Assembly (NCBI GenBank): GCA_964587515.1
Contig: CAZPMO010000048.1
Coordinates: 1 to 28,125 of the forward strand
DNA: 28,125 nt
Direction of reading: 5' to 3'
DNA from: CAZPMO01 sp964587515
GTDB taxonomy: Bacteria; Pseudomonadota; Alphaproteobacteria; MPNO01
The position numbers and the translations under genes are program-made. Positions 1 through 7,028 of the stretch are shown here, piece after piece. The first letter of the stretch is position 1; each line of letters opens with the position of its first letter. The notes under the pieces were generated by a model that was not told where the DNA came from, did not search any database, and worked only from the letters and a program-made list of their open reading frames with translations.

Positions 1-1207
1 AGAACCAGACCAGCACCATCGTAAACGCGCCGCCGCCGATGGTCGCCGGCAGCCCGGCGGACGACGCGATCCATCCCATGATCACCGCGCCGAGCGCCGG
101 CAGGCCGTGGGCGAAGACGATGAACAGGCTCAACACCCGGGCCCGGACGTTCTGGTCGACCGCGTTCTGCACCAGGCTCTGCGCGCCGACATTTCCCGTC
201 ACCATGAAGATGCCGACGATCGTGAAAAACGCCACCGCGAGCCAGATATCGCCGGTCGCCATGGACAGCATCAGCGCGAGCCCGCCGCCCAGGATGGAAA
301 ACGTCACCACCCCGGTCAGCCCGGCCATTTCACCGCGCCGCGCGGCCCACAGGCTGGCCAGTATGGCGCCCGCCCCGATCGCCCCCAGCAGCAGCGACAG
401 CCCGGCCGGTCCCGCGTCGAAGACCTGGCCGGAAACCCCGGGCATGAGCTCGATCACCGGCCGGAGGAATAAGCTGACCGCGACCATGAGGATCATGATG
501 TAACGGATGCCGGGATGGCCGTGCACGTACTGGACGCCGCGCCAGATATCGACGAACAGATCAAGCGAAAGCTTCTGTCCGCTCGCGGTCTCATTGATTT
601 CAACGGTGCGCAGCAAAAGATAGAAGACGAAGAAAATCACCGCGCACAGCGCGATCACGGTTCCCGTGCCGGTCCATATGATGAGGGCGCCGGCGATGGC
701 CGGGCCGATGATGCGGGTCGCGTTGAAGGCGGCCGAACCCAGCGCGATCGCCGACGGCAGATCCTCGCGCGGCACCAGGGCGTGCACCACCGCCAGGCGC
801 GCGGGCTGGCTCAAAGCCTCCGCCGCGCCGAAAAACAGCGATAGCACGACAATGGCCTCGATGGTGATCAGGTCGGTGAAAATCAGCGCCGCGAACAGCA
901 TCGCGATCAGCCCGGACAGAACCTGGCTCAGCTTCATGATGCGCATCAGCCCGACGCGGTCGGCGATGGCGCCGGACAGGATGACGAACAGCATCATCGG
1001 CGCCAGATCGGCGAACGCGACGATGCCCAGCCAGCTCGTCGATTCGGTCAACTCCCAGGTCAGCCAGCCGACCCCGGTGCGCTTCATCCAGCGCGCGACG
1101 CCGTGGAGCGTATGGCCGAACCAATAGGTCCGGTAGGTCCGGTTCCGCAAGGCGCGGCCGGCGCCGCCGAAGAGGGATGCCAAAAAGGACGCCATCAGGG
1201 ACGCCAT
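1..1207 (-). CDS. MFS transporter, MFS_3 / EntS-like exporter (3' end outside window)
   Basis: The minus-strand frame from the ATG at 1207 stays open to the window edge and gives 402 residues without a stop. The protein starts MASLMASFLASLFGG and shows a series of hydrophobic segments. It carries features typical of the MFS_3 (DUF894, enterobactin-exporter-like) group: FADLAPMMLFVILSGAIADR near residue 65, SQPARLAVVHALVPREDLP in the central half, then RIIGPAIAG, and VQYVHGHPGIRYIMIL in the cytoplasmic loop region. Such proteins are proton-driven inner-membrane exporters; the substrate is unknown. A second ATG at 1195 is possible. The gene lies 98 bp downstream of a TauD-type dioxygenase on the same strand and may be co-transcribed with it. 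A few C-terminal helices are probably missing because of the window edge. Confidence 0.88.
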   Translation of the reverse strand, partial: MASLMASFLASLFGGAGRALRNRTYRTYWFGHTLHGVARWMKRTGVGWLTWELTESTSWLGIVAFADLAPMMLFVILSGAIADRVGLMRIMKLSQVLSGLIAMLFAALIFTDLITIEAIVVLSLFFGAAEALSQPARLAVVHALVPREDLPSAIALGSAAFNATRIIGPAIAGALIIWTGTGTVIALCAVIFFVFYLLLRTVEINETASGQKLSLDLFVDIWRGVQYVHGHPGIRYIMILMVAVSLFLRPVIELMPGVSGQVFDAGPAGLSLLLGAIGAGAILASLWAARRGEMAGLTGVVTFSILGGGLALMLSMATGDIWLAVAFFTIVGIFMVTGNVGAQSLVQNAVDQNVRARVLSLFIVFAHGLPALGAVIMGWIASSAGLPATIGGGAFTMVLVWF

Positions 1208-1289
1208 CAGGGATCAAGGTTCAACGGCCGGGATCCTGTCAAACGCGGCAGAAATGGCGATGGTGTGGATGGCGCCCGCTCGCCCGGCT

Positions 1290-1312
1290 GGGGTGATTTG
1301 AGCTCTCACCCC
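1290..1312 (-). terminator. Hairpin over the tauD-like stop codon
   Basis: Read on the minus strand, GGGGTGA and TCACCCC form a 7-bp perfect stem around a 9-nt loop. A further 3 bp can pair after a bulged A. The TGA stop of the upstream dioxygenase is part of the left arm. There is no T-run after the stem, so this may be a partial terminator or an mRNA-stabilising hairpin between the dioxygenase and the MFS gene. Confidence 0.3.
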
Positions 1313-2133
1313 GCCCGGGGCCGCTCGACGCCTTTTACGAACATGCGGTAGCCCAGGCGGACATCCGGCCAGTAATCCCAGATCGCATAATGCTGGACGG
1401 CGCGGTTGTCCCAGAATGCGATCGAGTGATCCGTCCAGCGGAACCGCATGCTCCAATGCGGCCGCGACAGATGCTGATACAGGAATTCCAGAATGTGGCG
1501 GCTCTCCTCGCGCGGCACGCCGTTTATATGGCTGGTGAACTCGCGGCTGACGAACAGCACGTCGCGGCCGTTCTCCGGATGGCGCACCACGATCGGATGC
1601 TCCGCGCTCGGATAGGAATCCCGTTTCTTGTCGAAGGCGCGCGTGGCGTCATGGGTCGCGGTCTTGCCCTCGAGATAGGCCTTCATGCCGGGACTCAACT
1701 CCTCATACGCCTTGGCCGCCGACAGGAACAAGGTGTCGCCACCGCCGTTCGGCGGCACGATTTCCTGATAGAGGACGCTGTACATGGGCGGTATCTCGGC
1801 GATGCTCTGATCCGAGTGCCATTCCTCGCCGGAGACGCGCTTGGAATTCTCGTCGAAATGCTGTTTGCGCAGCGCCGGATGTCCGGGCACCTCTTTCGAC
1901 GCCGTCCCCTTGCCGCCGACGTGAACATGGGGCTCGCCGAAATACCGGACGAGGCGCTCATGGGACTCGAAATCGATGTTCTGGTCGCGGAAGAACACCA
2001 CGCCGTGGGCAATGACCGCGTCGTGGACTTCCTCCACCTGCCGGTTGGTCAGCGGCCTGGTCAGATCGATATTGCCGATTTCGGCCCCGATATGCGGGGT
2101 CGAGGGCGTAACGGTGATACTGTCGATGCTCAT
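1306..2133 (-). CDS. TauD/TfdA-family 2-oxoglutarate/Fe(II) dioxygenase
   Basis: The 275-aa protein has the complete iron site of the family: H106-S-D108 in EEWHSDQS, and the distal histidine H248 in WDNRAVQHYA. R263 in GYRMF is well placed to bind 2-oxoglutarate, and GGDTLF (131-136) is the usual strand motif. Enzymes of this family oxidatively cleave sulfonates, aryloxyalkanoates, sulfate esters or related compounds in the cytoplasm. The substrate here is not predictable. A longer frame opens with TTG at 2154, but the ATG at 2133 has an AGGGGA Shine-Dalgarno about 9 nt upstream, so it is preferred. The EthD-domain gene lies 103 bp upstream and an MFS exporter lies downstream, all on the same strand. 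Confidence 0.9.
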   Translation of the reverse strand: MSIDSITVTPSTPHIGAEIGNIDLTRPLTNRQVEEVHDAVIAHGVVFFRDQNIDFESHERLVRYFGEPHVHVGGKGTASKEVPGHPALRKQHFDENSKRVSGEEWHSDQSIAEIPPMYSVLYQEIVPPNGGGDTLFLSAAKAYEELSPGMKAYLEGKTATHDATRAFDKKRDSYPSAEHPIVVRHPENGRDVLFVSREFTSHINGVPREESRHILEFLYQHLSRPHWSMRFRWTDHSIAFWDNRAVQHYAIWDYWPDVRLGYRMFVKGVERPRAG

Positions 2134-2236
2134 CCCGGAAAATTCCCCTGACAACGATCGCCTAAGCTGATGAGTTCAAGCCGCGTTTGTCAAGATGGCG
2201 GAAGGTCGCGGTGTTGGGGCGGTCATTTCCCGAACG

Positions 2237-2557
2237 TCACGAAACATCGACGGTTCGGCAGGGCAGGACGGTGACGCCGCCCGACGCGAAATTGGCGTAA
2301 TCACGCGCCATCGTTTGGCCGGCCTCGGAGTTAAGCCCGTCCCGCATTGCCTCTTCCGATGCGAAACGAAGCTCCAGCACAAGATGGAAAGGCGTTTCGC
2401 CGGTGACCGAACCCGATACATGGTTGATCGTCAAGACCTGAACGGTCAAAACTTTCTTCAGCAACGGCCGATGCACGGTCTCGAAATGGCGATCGAACTC
2501 GGCCGCATCCAACGGTTTGCCGAACAGCACCAGAACCTTGACGGCCGAAGGCGTCAT
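2237..2557 (-). CDS. EthD-domain (dimeric alpha-beta barrel) protein
   Basis: The 106-aa protein begins MTPSAVKVLVLFGKPLDAAEF and matches the EthD pattern: a first beta strand KVLVLFGKP, then FDRHFETVHRPLLKKV with the conserved FxxHxxxxHxPL helix, and a later FASEEAMRDGLNSEAG helix. EthD proteins are small dimeric alpha-beta barrels found with oxidative degradation genes; few have a known reaction. It stands upstream of a TauD-type dioxygenase on the same strand, which suggests a shared oxidative pathway, but this is inference. The Shine-Dalgarno before the ATG at 2557 is weak (AAGAA about 12 nt upstream). Confidence 0.8.
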   Translation of the reverse strand: MTPSAVKVLVLFGKPLDAAEFDRHFETVHRPLLKKVLTVQVLTINHVSGSVTGETPFHLVLELRFASEEAMRDGLNSEAGQTMARDYANFASGGVTVLPCRTVDVS

Positions 2558-2573
2558 AGCCGTCGGATGTTCT

Positions 2574-2597
2574 TAGAGCATGATCCGATCGGATCGG
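2574..2597. repeat. Dispersed TAGAGCATGATCC-type repeat, copy 1
   Basis: The segment reads TAGAGCATGATCCGATCGGA and onward, with a GATCCGATCGGATC palindromic core. Related sequence occurs at 3062-3090 (TAGAGCAnnATCCGA shared) and, through that copy, at 15311-15340. Short repeats of this kind are common between genes in alphaproteobacteria. No function is known from the sequence. Confidence 0.45.
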
Positions 2598-2605
2598 TCC
2601 CGCGC

Positions 2606-2866
2606 CTAAGCCCTGGTCACCCGGCTTTCGACCGTATTCGCGTATTCGACCATTCCATGCACCGGAGAAAAATGGACGAGTTCCTGAATCTTCCGGAGTT
2701 GTTCGTCGGAAATATCGCCCTTGACCTTCACCTCGGTGGTGATTTTCGGCATTCAGGAGGTATGGGATTCCGGCCCCTTGACCTCGAACAGGACGCTGGG
2801 GTCGATGTCGGTATGGACGTTGATTTCGAGACCCTCCAGGTCGATTCCGCTAACGATATCAGCCAT
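2606..2866 (-). pseudogene. OsmC-like protein remnant, C-terminal half with in-frame TGA
   Basis: Two stretches in one frame match the C-terminal half of OsmC/YhfA-type peroxide-related proteins. The first is 37 aa from the ATG at 2866, with IDLEGLEINVHTDIDPSVLF. It is followed by TGA (2753-2755) and at once by ATG and a second stretch of 48 aa, with VKVKGDISDEQLRKIQELVH then FSPVHG, where the family has CPVS. Together they make about 86 residues against the usual ~140. The N-terminal strands and the helix with the first reactive Cys are missing, and the second Cys position is not Cys. The ATG at 2866 has GGAG 8 nt upstream but may be an internal Met of the lost gene. There is no Shine-Dalgarno before the second ATG. 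A decayed gene is the best reading. Confidence 0.65.
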
Positions 2867-3061
2867 CTGTTTTCTCCCAGTAATGTCCCTCGGTTCATGC
2901 CGATCGGACCCAAAACAGTAGCATTGCCCCGAAAATCGAGCGGTCAATTGTTTGTGACCCTCGATCCGCTTCGCCTTCGGCTTAAGACCGAACCTGGGTC
3001 AAAAAAGTTGAAGTCAGCAACACCGCCGCCAATGTCTTTTAAGCGGTGTCCCTGTTTTTTC

Positions 3062-3090
3062 TAGAGCACTATCCGACCAAATAGGATCAT
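3062..3090. repeat. Dispersed repeat, copy 2
   Basis: The segment shares TAGAGCA and ATCCGA with the copy at 2574. It shares the core CCAAATA-purine-GATCAT with the copy at 15311-15340. It lies at the downstream end of the broken IS110 gene and supplies its stop codon. Confidence 0.45.
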
Positions 3091-3098
3091 TTGATGGC

Positions 3099-3187
3099 GG
3101 CAAATCGGTTTCTCGGGCAGGCGCGGCGCGTAGCGCGATGCGGCGCATCGGGCAAGCGTCGCAACGCACCCGAGAAGCCGATTTGCC
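3099..3187. repeat. 89-nt imperfect palindrome (MITE- or REP-like)
   Basis: The arms at 3099-3117 (GGCAAATCGGTTTCTCGGG) and 3169-3187 (CCCGAGAAGCCGATTTGCC) are reverse complements with one G-T difference. Between them lies a second perfect hairpin, CGATGC-GGC-GCATCG, at about 3136-3150. The element forms the tail of the broken IS110 frame, so it may have inserted there or may be a structured end of that element. No protein is encoded. Confidence 0.6.
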
Positions 3188-3570
3188 CCACCGAAGGCCG
3201 GATTATTCCGCCCCGTGCCTTGGGCGCGAAACCTCTCGGCATCGCCGATGGTGGCCACGTAGGCCAGCGCCGGACAAAGACAATGCTCCTTCAGCATCGC
3301 GAAGATCGCCGACGGATCGGTCGCCACTTTGCCAGACGCCAAAATATTCCCTTCCCCATCCTTCACGCAAAACGACGTCTCTTCCTTCGACACGTCCAAT
3401 CCAACATACTCCGTCATGGTCACTCTCCTTATTTGGCCCTTTGGGGCGTTGCAATGCGACCCCGCATCTTAGGCCCGGGAGAGTGGCCAACCGGAATTAC
3501 GCTATGTGTTGAATCACCCCGCGCGCGGCGCGCGAAGTCGGTCGTTATTTTGGCGACGTCACGGCGGACC

Positions 3571-3598
3571 GGGGACACCATTCAAGCATGGTGTCCCC
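3571..3598. repeat. Perfect 11-bp hairpin GGGGACACCAT / ATGGTGTCCCC
   Basis: The 11-bp perfect stem encloses the 6-nt loop TCAAGC and is followed by GTAATTC. A related half, AAGCGGTGTCCCTG, occurs at about 3041-3054. Sequences of this form are often seen near REP-associated or IS200-like transposases in proteobacteria (established knowledge, not checked here). No such transposase gene is present in the window, so this is probably a left-over end or a non-autonomous unit. Confidence 0.5.
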
Positions 3599-3629
3599 GT
3601 AATTCATTGCCCGTTCAATTCCCTCGTTT

Positions 3630-3737
3630 GTCATCCCGGACTCGATCCGGGATCCAGCGATTTATTGGGGGAAGGCCGTGTCGGATAGGATCCCTCCCGC
3701 GCACCACCGCTGGATCCCGGATCGAGTCCGGGATGAC
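3630..3737. repeat. Inverted pair of 29-bp REP units
   Basis: The sequences at 3630-3658 and 3709-3737 are perfect reverse complements over 29 bp. With one mismatch the similarity extends to about 38 bp (3622-3659 and 3708-3745). Each unit is itself palindromic: ATCCCGGA-CTCGA-TCCGGGAT. About 50 nt separate them. This is the head-to-head REP pair known from many alphaproteobacteria. Together with 3571-3598 it fills most of the gene-free stretch between the IS110 remnant and the gene at 3943. The rest of that stretch shows nothing recognisable. Confidence 0.8.
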
Positions 3738-3942
3738 AAGCGAGGGCTGGATAAAGGGGATCGTCCTATTTGAAATATGAATTAACGTTATCGGACAGAA
3801 AAAATCGATAAATCTCGCCCGTTGGCCTTGAAATCGTCATAATATTATCCAATATGAAAATTCTTGAGGCGCCGGAGGGTGCGGGTCCGTGGATGCGGGG
3901 CGCGCTTTCCGGCGCCGTTGTGCATTTGAGAGGAGATAAGGG

Positions 3943-4464
3943 ATGACGATTGAATTGTTGCGGCCGGAGGCAGCCTTCGCCAAGGCTTCGGCTGCCGGGC
4001 CTGCCGCGCCCGCCCCCGAGCCCGAACCGACCCCCGAACCGGAAACCACTTCCGGGGAACCCGCCCCTGCCCTGCCGGGCAACGGGACCCTCGACGGGCT
4101 GGCGCGCATGGCCGGGGTGGCGGAACTGGCGCGCGCGGCGGGCGAGACCGTGGGGCCGCGCGATGTGCTGGAGGAAGCGCTGGTGCACGAACTCATGGCC
4201 GGGCACGCCTTCGCCATGAACGTGCTGTGCCAGGCCAACAACCAGTTCCTGTCGGTCGACGGGCGCGCCGGCGACTTCGACCATCTGACGCGGCTCAACC
4301 AGGCCACGGCGCGCACCGGCATGGTCGGCGTGCGCATGATGGAAGCGGTGCAGCGCGGCATCCTGCTGCTCGACCGGCTACGCCACGGCATCCGCTACCA
4401 CCACCGGGTGGAGCGGGTTTTTGTAGCGCCCGAGCCGGGCCCGAAGTCCGAGTCCGAATCATGA
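3943..4464 (+). CDS. Conserved hypothetical protein, helical
   Basis: The 173-aa protein starts at an ATG with a strong AGGAGAT Shine-Dalgarno. Residues 10-50 are rich in Ala, Pro and Glu (PAPEPEPTPEPETT) and are probably disordered. Residues 50-160 look helical, for example RMAGVAELARAAGETVGPRD and AVQRGILLLDRLRHG. No catalytic motif or membrane segment was recognised. The stop codon overlaps the next gene by ATGA (4461-4464), so the two are probably translated together. The function is unknown. Confidence 0.7.
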   Translation: MTIELLRPEAAFAKASAAGPAAPAPEPEPTPEPETTSGEPAPALPGNGTLDGLARMAGVAELARAAGETVGPRDVLEEALVHELMAGHAFAMNVLCQANNQFLSVDGRAGDFDHLTRLNQATARTGMVGVRMMEAVQRGILLLDRLRHGIRYHHRVERVFVAPEPGPKSESES

Positions 4465-4928
4465 AGGCCGGAACAGGATCCTTGCGCAACGGCAACCCGC
4501 CGGGCGATCTGCGTCTTGCGGCGCGGTGCGGCGCGCGCACCCGCGCCGGACATCCCTGCCGTCAGCCGGCCATGAAGAACGGGCGCTGCCGGCTGCATGG
4601 CGGCAAATCGACCGGGCCGCGCACGGCGGCGGGGCGCGAGCGCTGCCGGCGCGCGCGCTGGGTCCATGGCGGGCGGAGCGCCGCGTTCGCCGGGATGCGG
4701 CGCGAGGGCGCGGCGCGGCGGCGGCGCATTCGCGCGCTGTGCGCGGCGATCGCGGCGGAAAGAAAAGACGTCATGCGCGGGCGTGACCCGCGTATCTCCC
4801 ACCGAGTGGCCGAAACGATGGAAGTTCCTCGGAGGGAGATGCCCGGGTCGGGCCCGGGCATGACGACAAGAGGGGCAACGGAAGCGGGGCCGGCCTGCCG
4901 ACCGAAGCGAAGCCTTGGCTTCGCGTAG
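4461..4928 (+). CDS. HGGxSTG domain-containing protein with REP-encoded tail
   Basis: The 155-aa basic protein begins MKAGTGSLRNG. It has two paired Cys segments, ARCGARTRAGHPC and NGRCRLHGGKSTGPRT. The second gives the family its name (HGGxSTG), and the first is compatible with a small metal knuckle. The rest is Arg-rich. The function of the family is not established. The gene overlaps the preceding one by ATGA. From about residue 104 onward the coding sequence coincides with an inverted pair of REP units (4770-4864), so the C-terminal ~50 residues are probably repeat-derived and not part of the ancestral protein. A longer in-frame start at 4227 overlaps the upstream gene and is less likely. 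Confidence 0.65.
   Translation: MKAGTGSLRNGNPPGDLRLAARCGARTRAGHPCRQPAMKNGRCRLHGGKSTGPRTAAGRERCRRARWVHGGRSAAFAGMRREGAARRRRIRALCAAIAAERKDVMRGRDPRISHRVAETMEVPRREMPGSGPGMTTRGATEAGPACRPKRSLGFA
4770..4864. repeat. Inverted REP pair inside the HGGxSTG gene
   Basis: The unit at 4770-4800 (GTCATGCGCGGGCGTGACCC and onward) and the reverse complement of 4834-4864 (GTCATGCCCGGGCCCGACCC and onward) align over 31 bp. Each folds on itself: CGCGGG/CCCGCG in the first, ATGCCCGGG/CCCGGGCAT in the second. This REP class differs from the one at 3630-3737. The pair is read in frame by the HGGxSTG gene. Confidence 0.7.
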
Positions 4929-5120
4929 GTCGGTGGGCATGGGGTCCATCGTCGCGATTTCGCGGGGGGGCGCGTGCGACCGTCCCACTCGGCTGCCCAC
5001 GCGCTGCCCATCCCGTCCGATGATGGGCCGCCGGGTTGAATTCGCGACCAATTTTGCGTGACCCCCTTTACGCGGCGGCGCGACGTGTTTAAATGCCGCG
5101 GCCATTATCAGCGAGGCGAC

Positions 5121-6812
5121 ATGAGCACCAAGGTAAAACAGGTCGGCAGCGATCTCGAGATCGCGCGCGAAGCGGTGATGAAACCGATCGTGGACATCAC
5201 ATCCACGCTCGGCATTCCGGAACAGAGCGTCTTCCGGTTCGGACACCACAAGGCGAAGATCGACATCGACTATCTTTCGACGCTGGCCGACAAGCCCGAC
5301 GGCAAGCTCATACTGGTCACCGGCATCACGCCGACGCCGGCCGGCGAGGGCAAGACCACCACCACGGTCGGGCTCGGCGACGCGCTGAACCGCATCGGCA
5401 GGAAGGCCGCGATCTGCCTGCGCGAGCCCAGCCTGGGGCCGTGCTTCGGCGTGAAGGGCGGCGCGGCCGGCGGCGGCTACGCCCAGGTGGTGCCCATGGA
5501 GGACATCAACCTTCACTTCACCGGCGATTTCCACGCCATCGGCTCGGCCCATAATCTGCTGTCGGCGATGCTGGATAACCACATCTACTGGGGCAATCCG
5601 CTGGGCGTCGACGCGCGCCGCGTCACCTGGCGCCGGGTGGTCGACCTCAACGACCGCGCGCTGCGCTCCATCGTGGGCTCGCTGGGCGGCGTCGCCAACG
5701 GGTTCCCGCGCGAGGACGGGTTCGACATCACGGTGGCGTCGGAAGTGATGGCGGTGTTCTGCCTCGCCGAGGGGCTCGACGACCTCCAACAACGCCTCGG
5801 CAATATCGTGGTCGGCGAGACGCGCGAGCGCACGCCCATCACCGCCCGCGACCTGCAGGCCTCGGGCTCCATGACGGCGCTGCTGAAAGAAGCCATCATG
5901 CCCAACATGGTGCAGACGCTGGAGCACACGCCGGCCTTCGTGCATGGCGGCCCGTTCGCCAATATCGCGCATGGCTGCAACTCGGTCTCGGCGACCCGCG
6001 CCGGGCTGAAGCTGGCCGATTACGTGGTCACCGAGGCGGGCTTCGGCTCCGATCTCGGGGCCGAGAAATTCTTCGACATCAAATGCCGCAAGGCGGGGCT
6101 CAGGCCCGACGCGGTGGTGCTGGTCGCCACCATCCGGGCGCTGAAAATGCATGGCGGGGTCGCGCGCGACCAGTTGGGCACCGAGAACGTCGCCGCGTTG
6201 GGCGACGGCGTGGCCAATCTGATGCGCCATATCGAGAACATCCAGCAGTTCGGCGTGCCGGTGGTGGTGGGGCTCAACCGCTTCGTCTCCGACACCGACG
6301 CCGAGGTGCAGCTGGTGCTGGATTCCTGCGCCGCGCGTAACGCCGAGGCCGTCGAGTGCACCCACTGGTCGGACGGCGGGGCCGGTGCGGAAGGACTCGC
6401 CAACGCGGTGGTGGGGCGCATCGAGAGCGGCGAGGCGGACTTCACGCCGCTTTATCCCGACGACATGACGCTGTGGGAAAAGATCGAAACCATCTCGCGG
6501 AACGTCTATCGCGCCGGCGCGGTGACTGCGCCCGCCAACGTCCACCGTCAGATCGAGACGTACCAGAAAGCCGGGTATGGCGAGCTGCCGGTGTGCATGG
6601 CCAAGACGCCGCTCAGCTTCTCGGCCGACCCCACTTTGCTGGGCGCGCCCGAGGGCCACGAGGTGCATGTGCGCGAGGTGCGGCTCGCCGCCGGGGCCGG
6701 GTTCATCGTCGCCATCTGCGGCAACATCATGACCATGCCGGGCCTGCCTCGGGTGCCCGCCGCCAACTCCATCACGGTCAACGCCGCGGGCGCCATCGAG
6801 GGGCTGTTCTAG
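5121..6812 (+). CDS. fhs: Formate-tetrahydrofolate ligase
   Basis: The 563-aa protein matches the full length of FTHFS (about 556 aa). It makes 10-formyl-THF from formate, THF and ATP in the cytoplasm, feeding purine and methionyl-tRNA formylation or C1 assimilation. Visible signatures are the P-loop TPTPAGEGKTTTT (about 70-82), REPSLGPCFGVKGGAAGGG, the NLHFTGDFHAIGSAHNLLSA segment, VVTEAGFGSDLGAEKF and the C-terminal GNIMTMPGLPRVPAA. The frame is open from 5058, but the ATG at 5121 starts the family homology and has GAGG about 6 nt upstream. A small ribbon-helix-helix gene follows after 3 nt. No riboswitch was recognised in the 192-nt leader. Confidence 0.97.
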   Translation: MSTKVKQVGSDLEIAREAVMKPIVDITSTLGIPEQSVFRFGHHKAKIDIDYLSTLADKPDGKLILVTGITPTPAGEGKTTTTVGLGDALNRIGRKAAICLREPSLGPCFGVKGGAAGGGYAQVVPMEDINLHFTGDFHAIGSAHNLLSAMLDNHIYWGNPLGVDARRVTWRRVVDLNDRALRSIVGSLGGVANGFPREDGFDITVASEVMAVFCLAEGLDDLQQRLGNIVVGETRERTPITARDLQASGSMTALLKEAIMPNMVQTLEHTPAFVHGGPFANIAHGCNSVSATRAGLKLADYVVTEAGFGSDLGAEKFFDIKCRKAGLRPDAVVLVATIRALKMHGGVARDQLGTENVAALGDGVANLMRHIENIQQFGVPVVVGLNRFVSDTDAEVQLVLDSCAARNAEAVECTHWSDGGAGAEGLANAVVGRIESGEADFTPLYPDDMTLWEKIETISRNVYRAGAVTAPANVHRQIETYQKAGYGELPVCMAKTPLSFSADPTLLGAPEGHEVHVREVRLAAGAGFIVAICGNIMTMPGLPRVPAANSITVNAAGAIEGLF

Positions 6813-6815
6813 AGC

Positions 6816-7019
6816 ATGAGACGGCGGTCGGTGGTGGTGTCGGGCCATCGCACCAGCGTCTCGGTGGAGGATGAATTCTGGGAGGCGCTCGCAGCGATCG
6901 CGGCGCAGCGCGGTCTGTCGTTGAACGCGCTGATCAGCGAAATCGACCGCGGCCGGCGCGGCAATCTGTCATCGGCGATCCGGCTCTACGTGTTGCGGTC
7001 GCTGCGAAAGGAGGCCTGA
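6816..7019 (+). CDS. Ribbon-helix-helix (RHH_4-type) small protein
   Basis: The 67-aa protein has the pattern of the ribbon-helix-helix domain family common in alphaproteobacteria: strand HRTSVSVEDEFWEAL, then helix AAIAAQRGLSLNALISEID and helix SSAIRLYVLRSLRKEA. Such proteins are dimeric DNA-binding candidates. Targets are unknown. The ATG lies 3 nt after the fhs stop (TAG AGC ATG), so expression probably depends on the fhs transcript. The gene runs up to 9 nt from the convergent AsmA-family gene. Confidence 0.85.
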   Translation: MRRRSVVVSGHRTSVSVEDEFWEALAAIAAQRGLSLNALISEIDRGRRGNLSSAIRLYVLRSLRKEA

Positions 7020-7028
7020 ACGGGGGCC

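Larger units (their letters stand above)
3061..3417 (-). pseudogene. IS110-family transposase, internally deleted
   Basis: The start is that of an IS110 DEDD transposase: MTEYVGLDVSKEETSFCV with the first catalytic Asp at residue 8, and a Shine-Dalgarno GGAG 7 nt before the ATG at 3417. The match holds to about residue 49 (KEHCLCP). The frame then jumps to ALAYVATIGDAERFRAQ, which resembles the C-terminal Transposase_20 segment (GDxxRF), and ends in a long palindrome. The total is 118 aa against about 300-400 for intact members. The middle, with the remaining acidic catalytic residues, and the true C-terminus are gone. The element cannot move by itself. The joining of N- and C-terminal pieces by an internal deletion is inference. 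Confidence 0.75.

Noticed and set aside
600..1217. A 205-codon minus-strand frame over the MFS gene
   Set aside because: The neighbouring frame from 1207 gives continuous MFS_3 sequence with membrane helices; this one is Arg-rich shadow sequence.
2750..2760. Selenocysteine reading of the TGA in the OsmC-like remnant
   Set aside because: The TGA lies well before the CPVS-equivalent position, not at a family Cys. No obvious SECIS hairpin was seen, and half of the gene is missing.
2750..2762. Shine-Dalgarno for a separate second OsmC fragment
   Set aside because: The sequence before this ATG on the coding strand is CCTCCT, the complement of a Shine-Dalgarno, so independent translation is unlikely.
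3571..3745. CRISPR-like repeats
   Set aside because: The units are inverted pairs without regular direct repeats and spacers. No cas gene is present in the window.
4929..5120. Possible riboswitch in the fhs leader
   Set aside because: No folate-riboswitch core or other known conserved aptamer pattern could be recognised. Tetrahydrofolate riboswitches are mainly known from Firmicutes.
4395..6848. An 817-codon open frame antisense to fhs and the HGGxSTG gene
   Set aside because: It is a high-GC shadow frame; the opposite strand encodes a complete formate-THF ligase.
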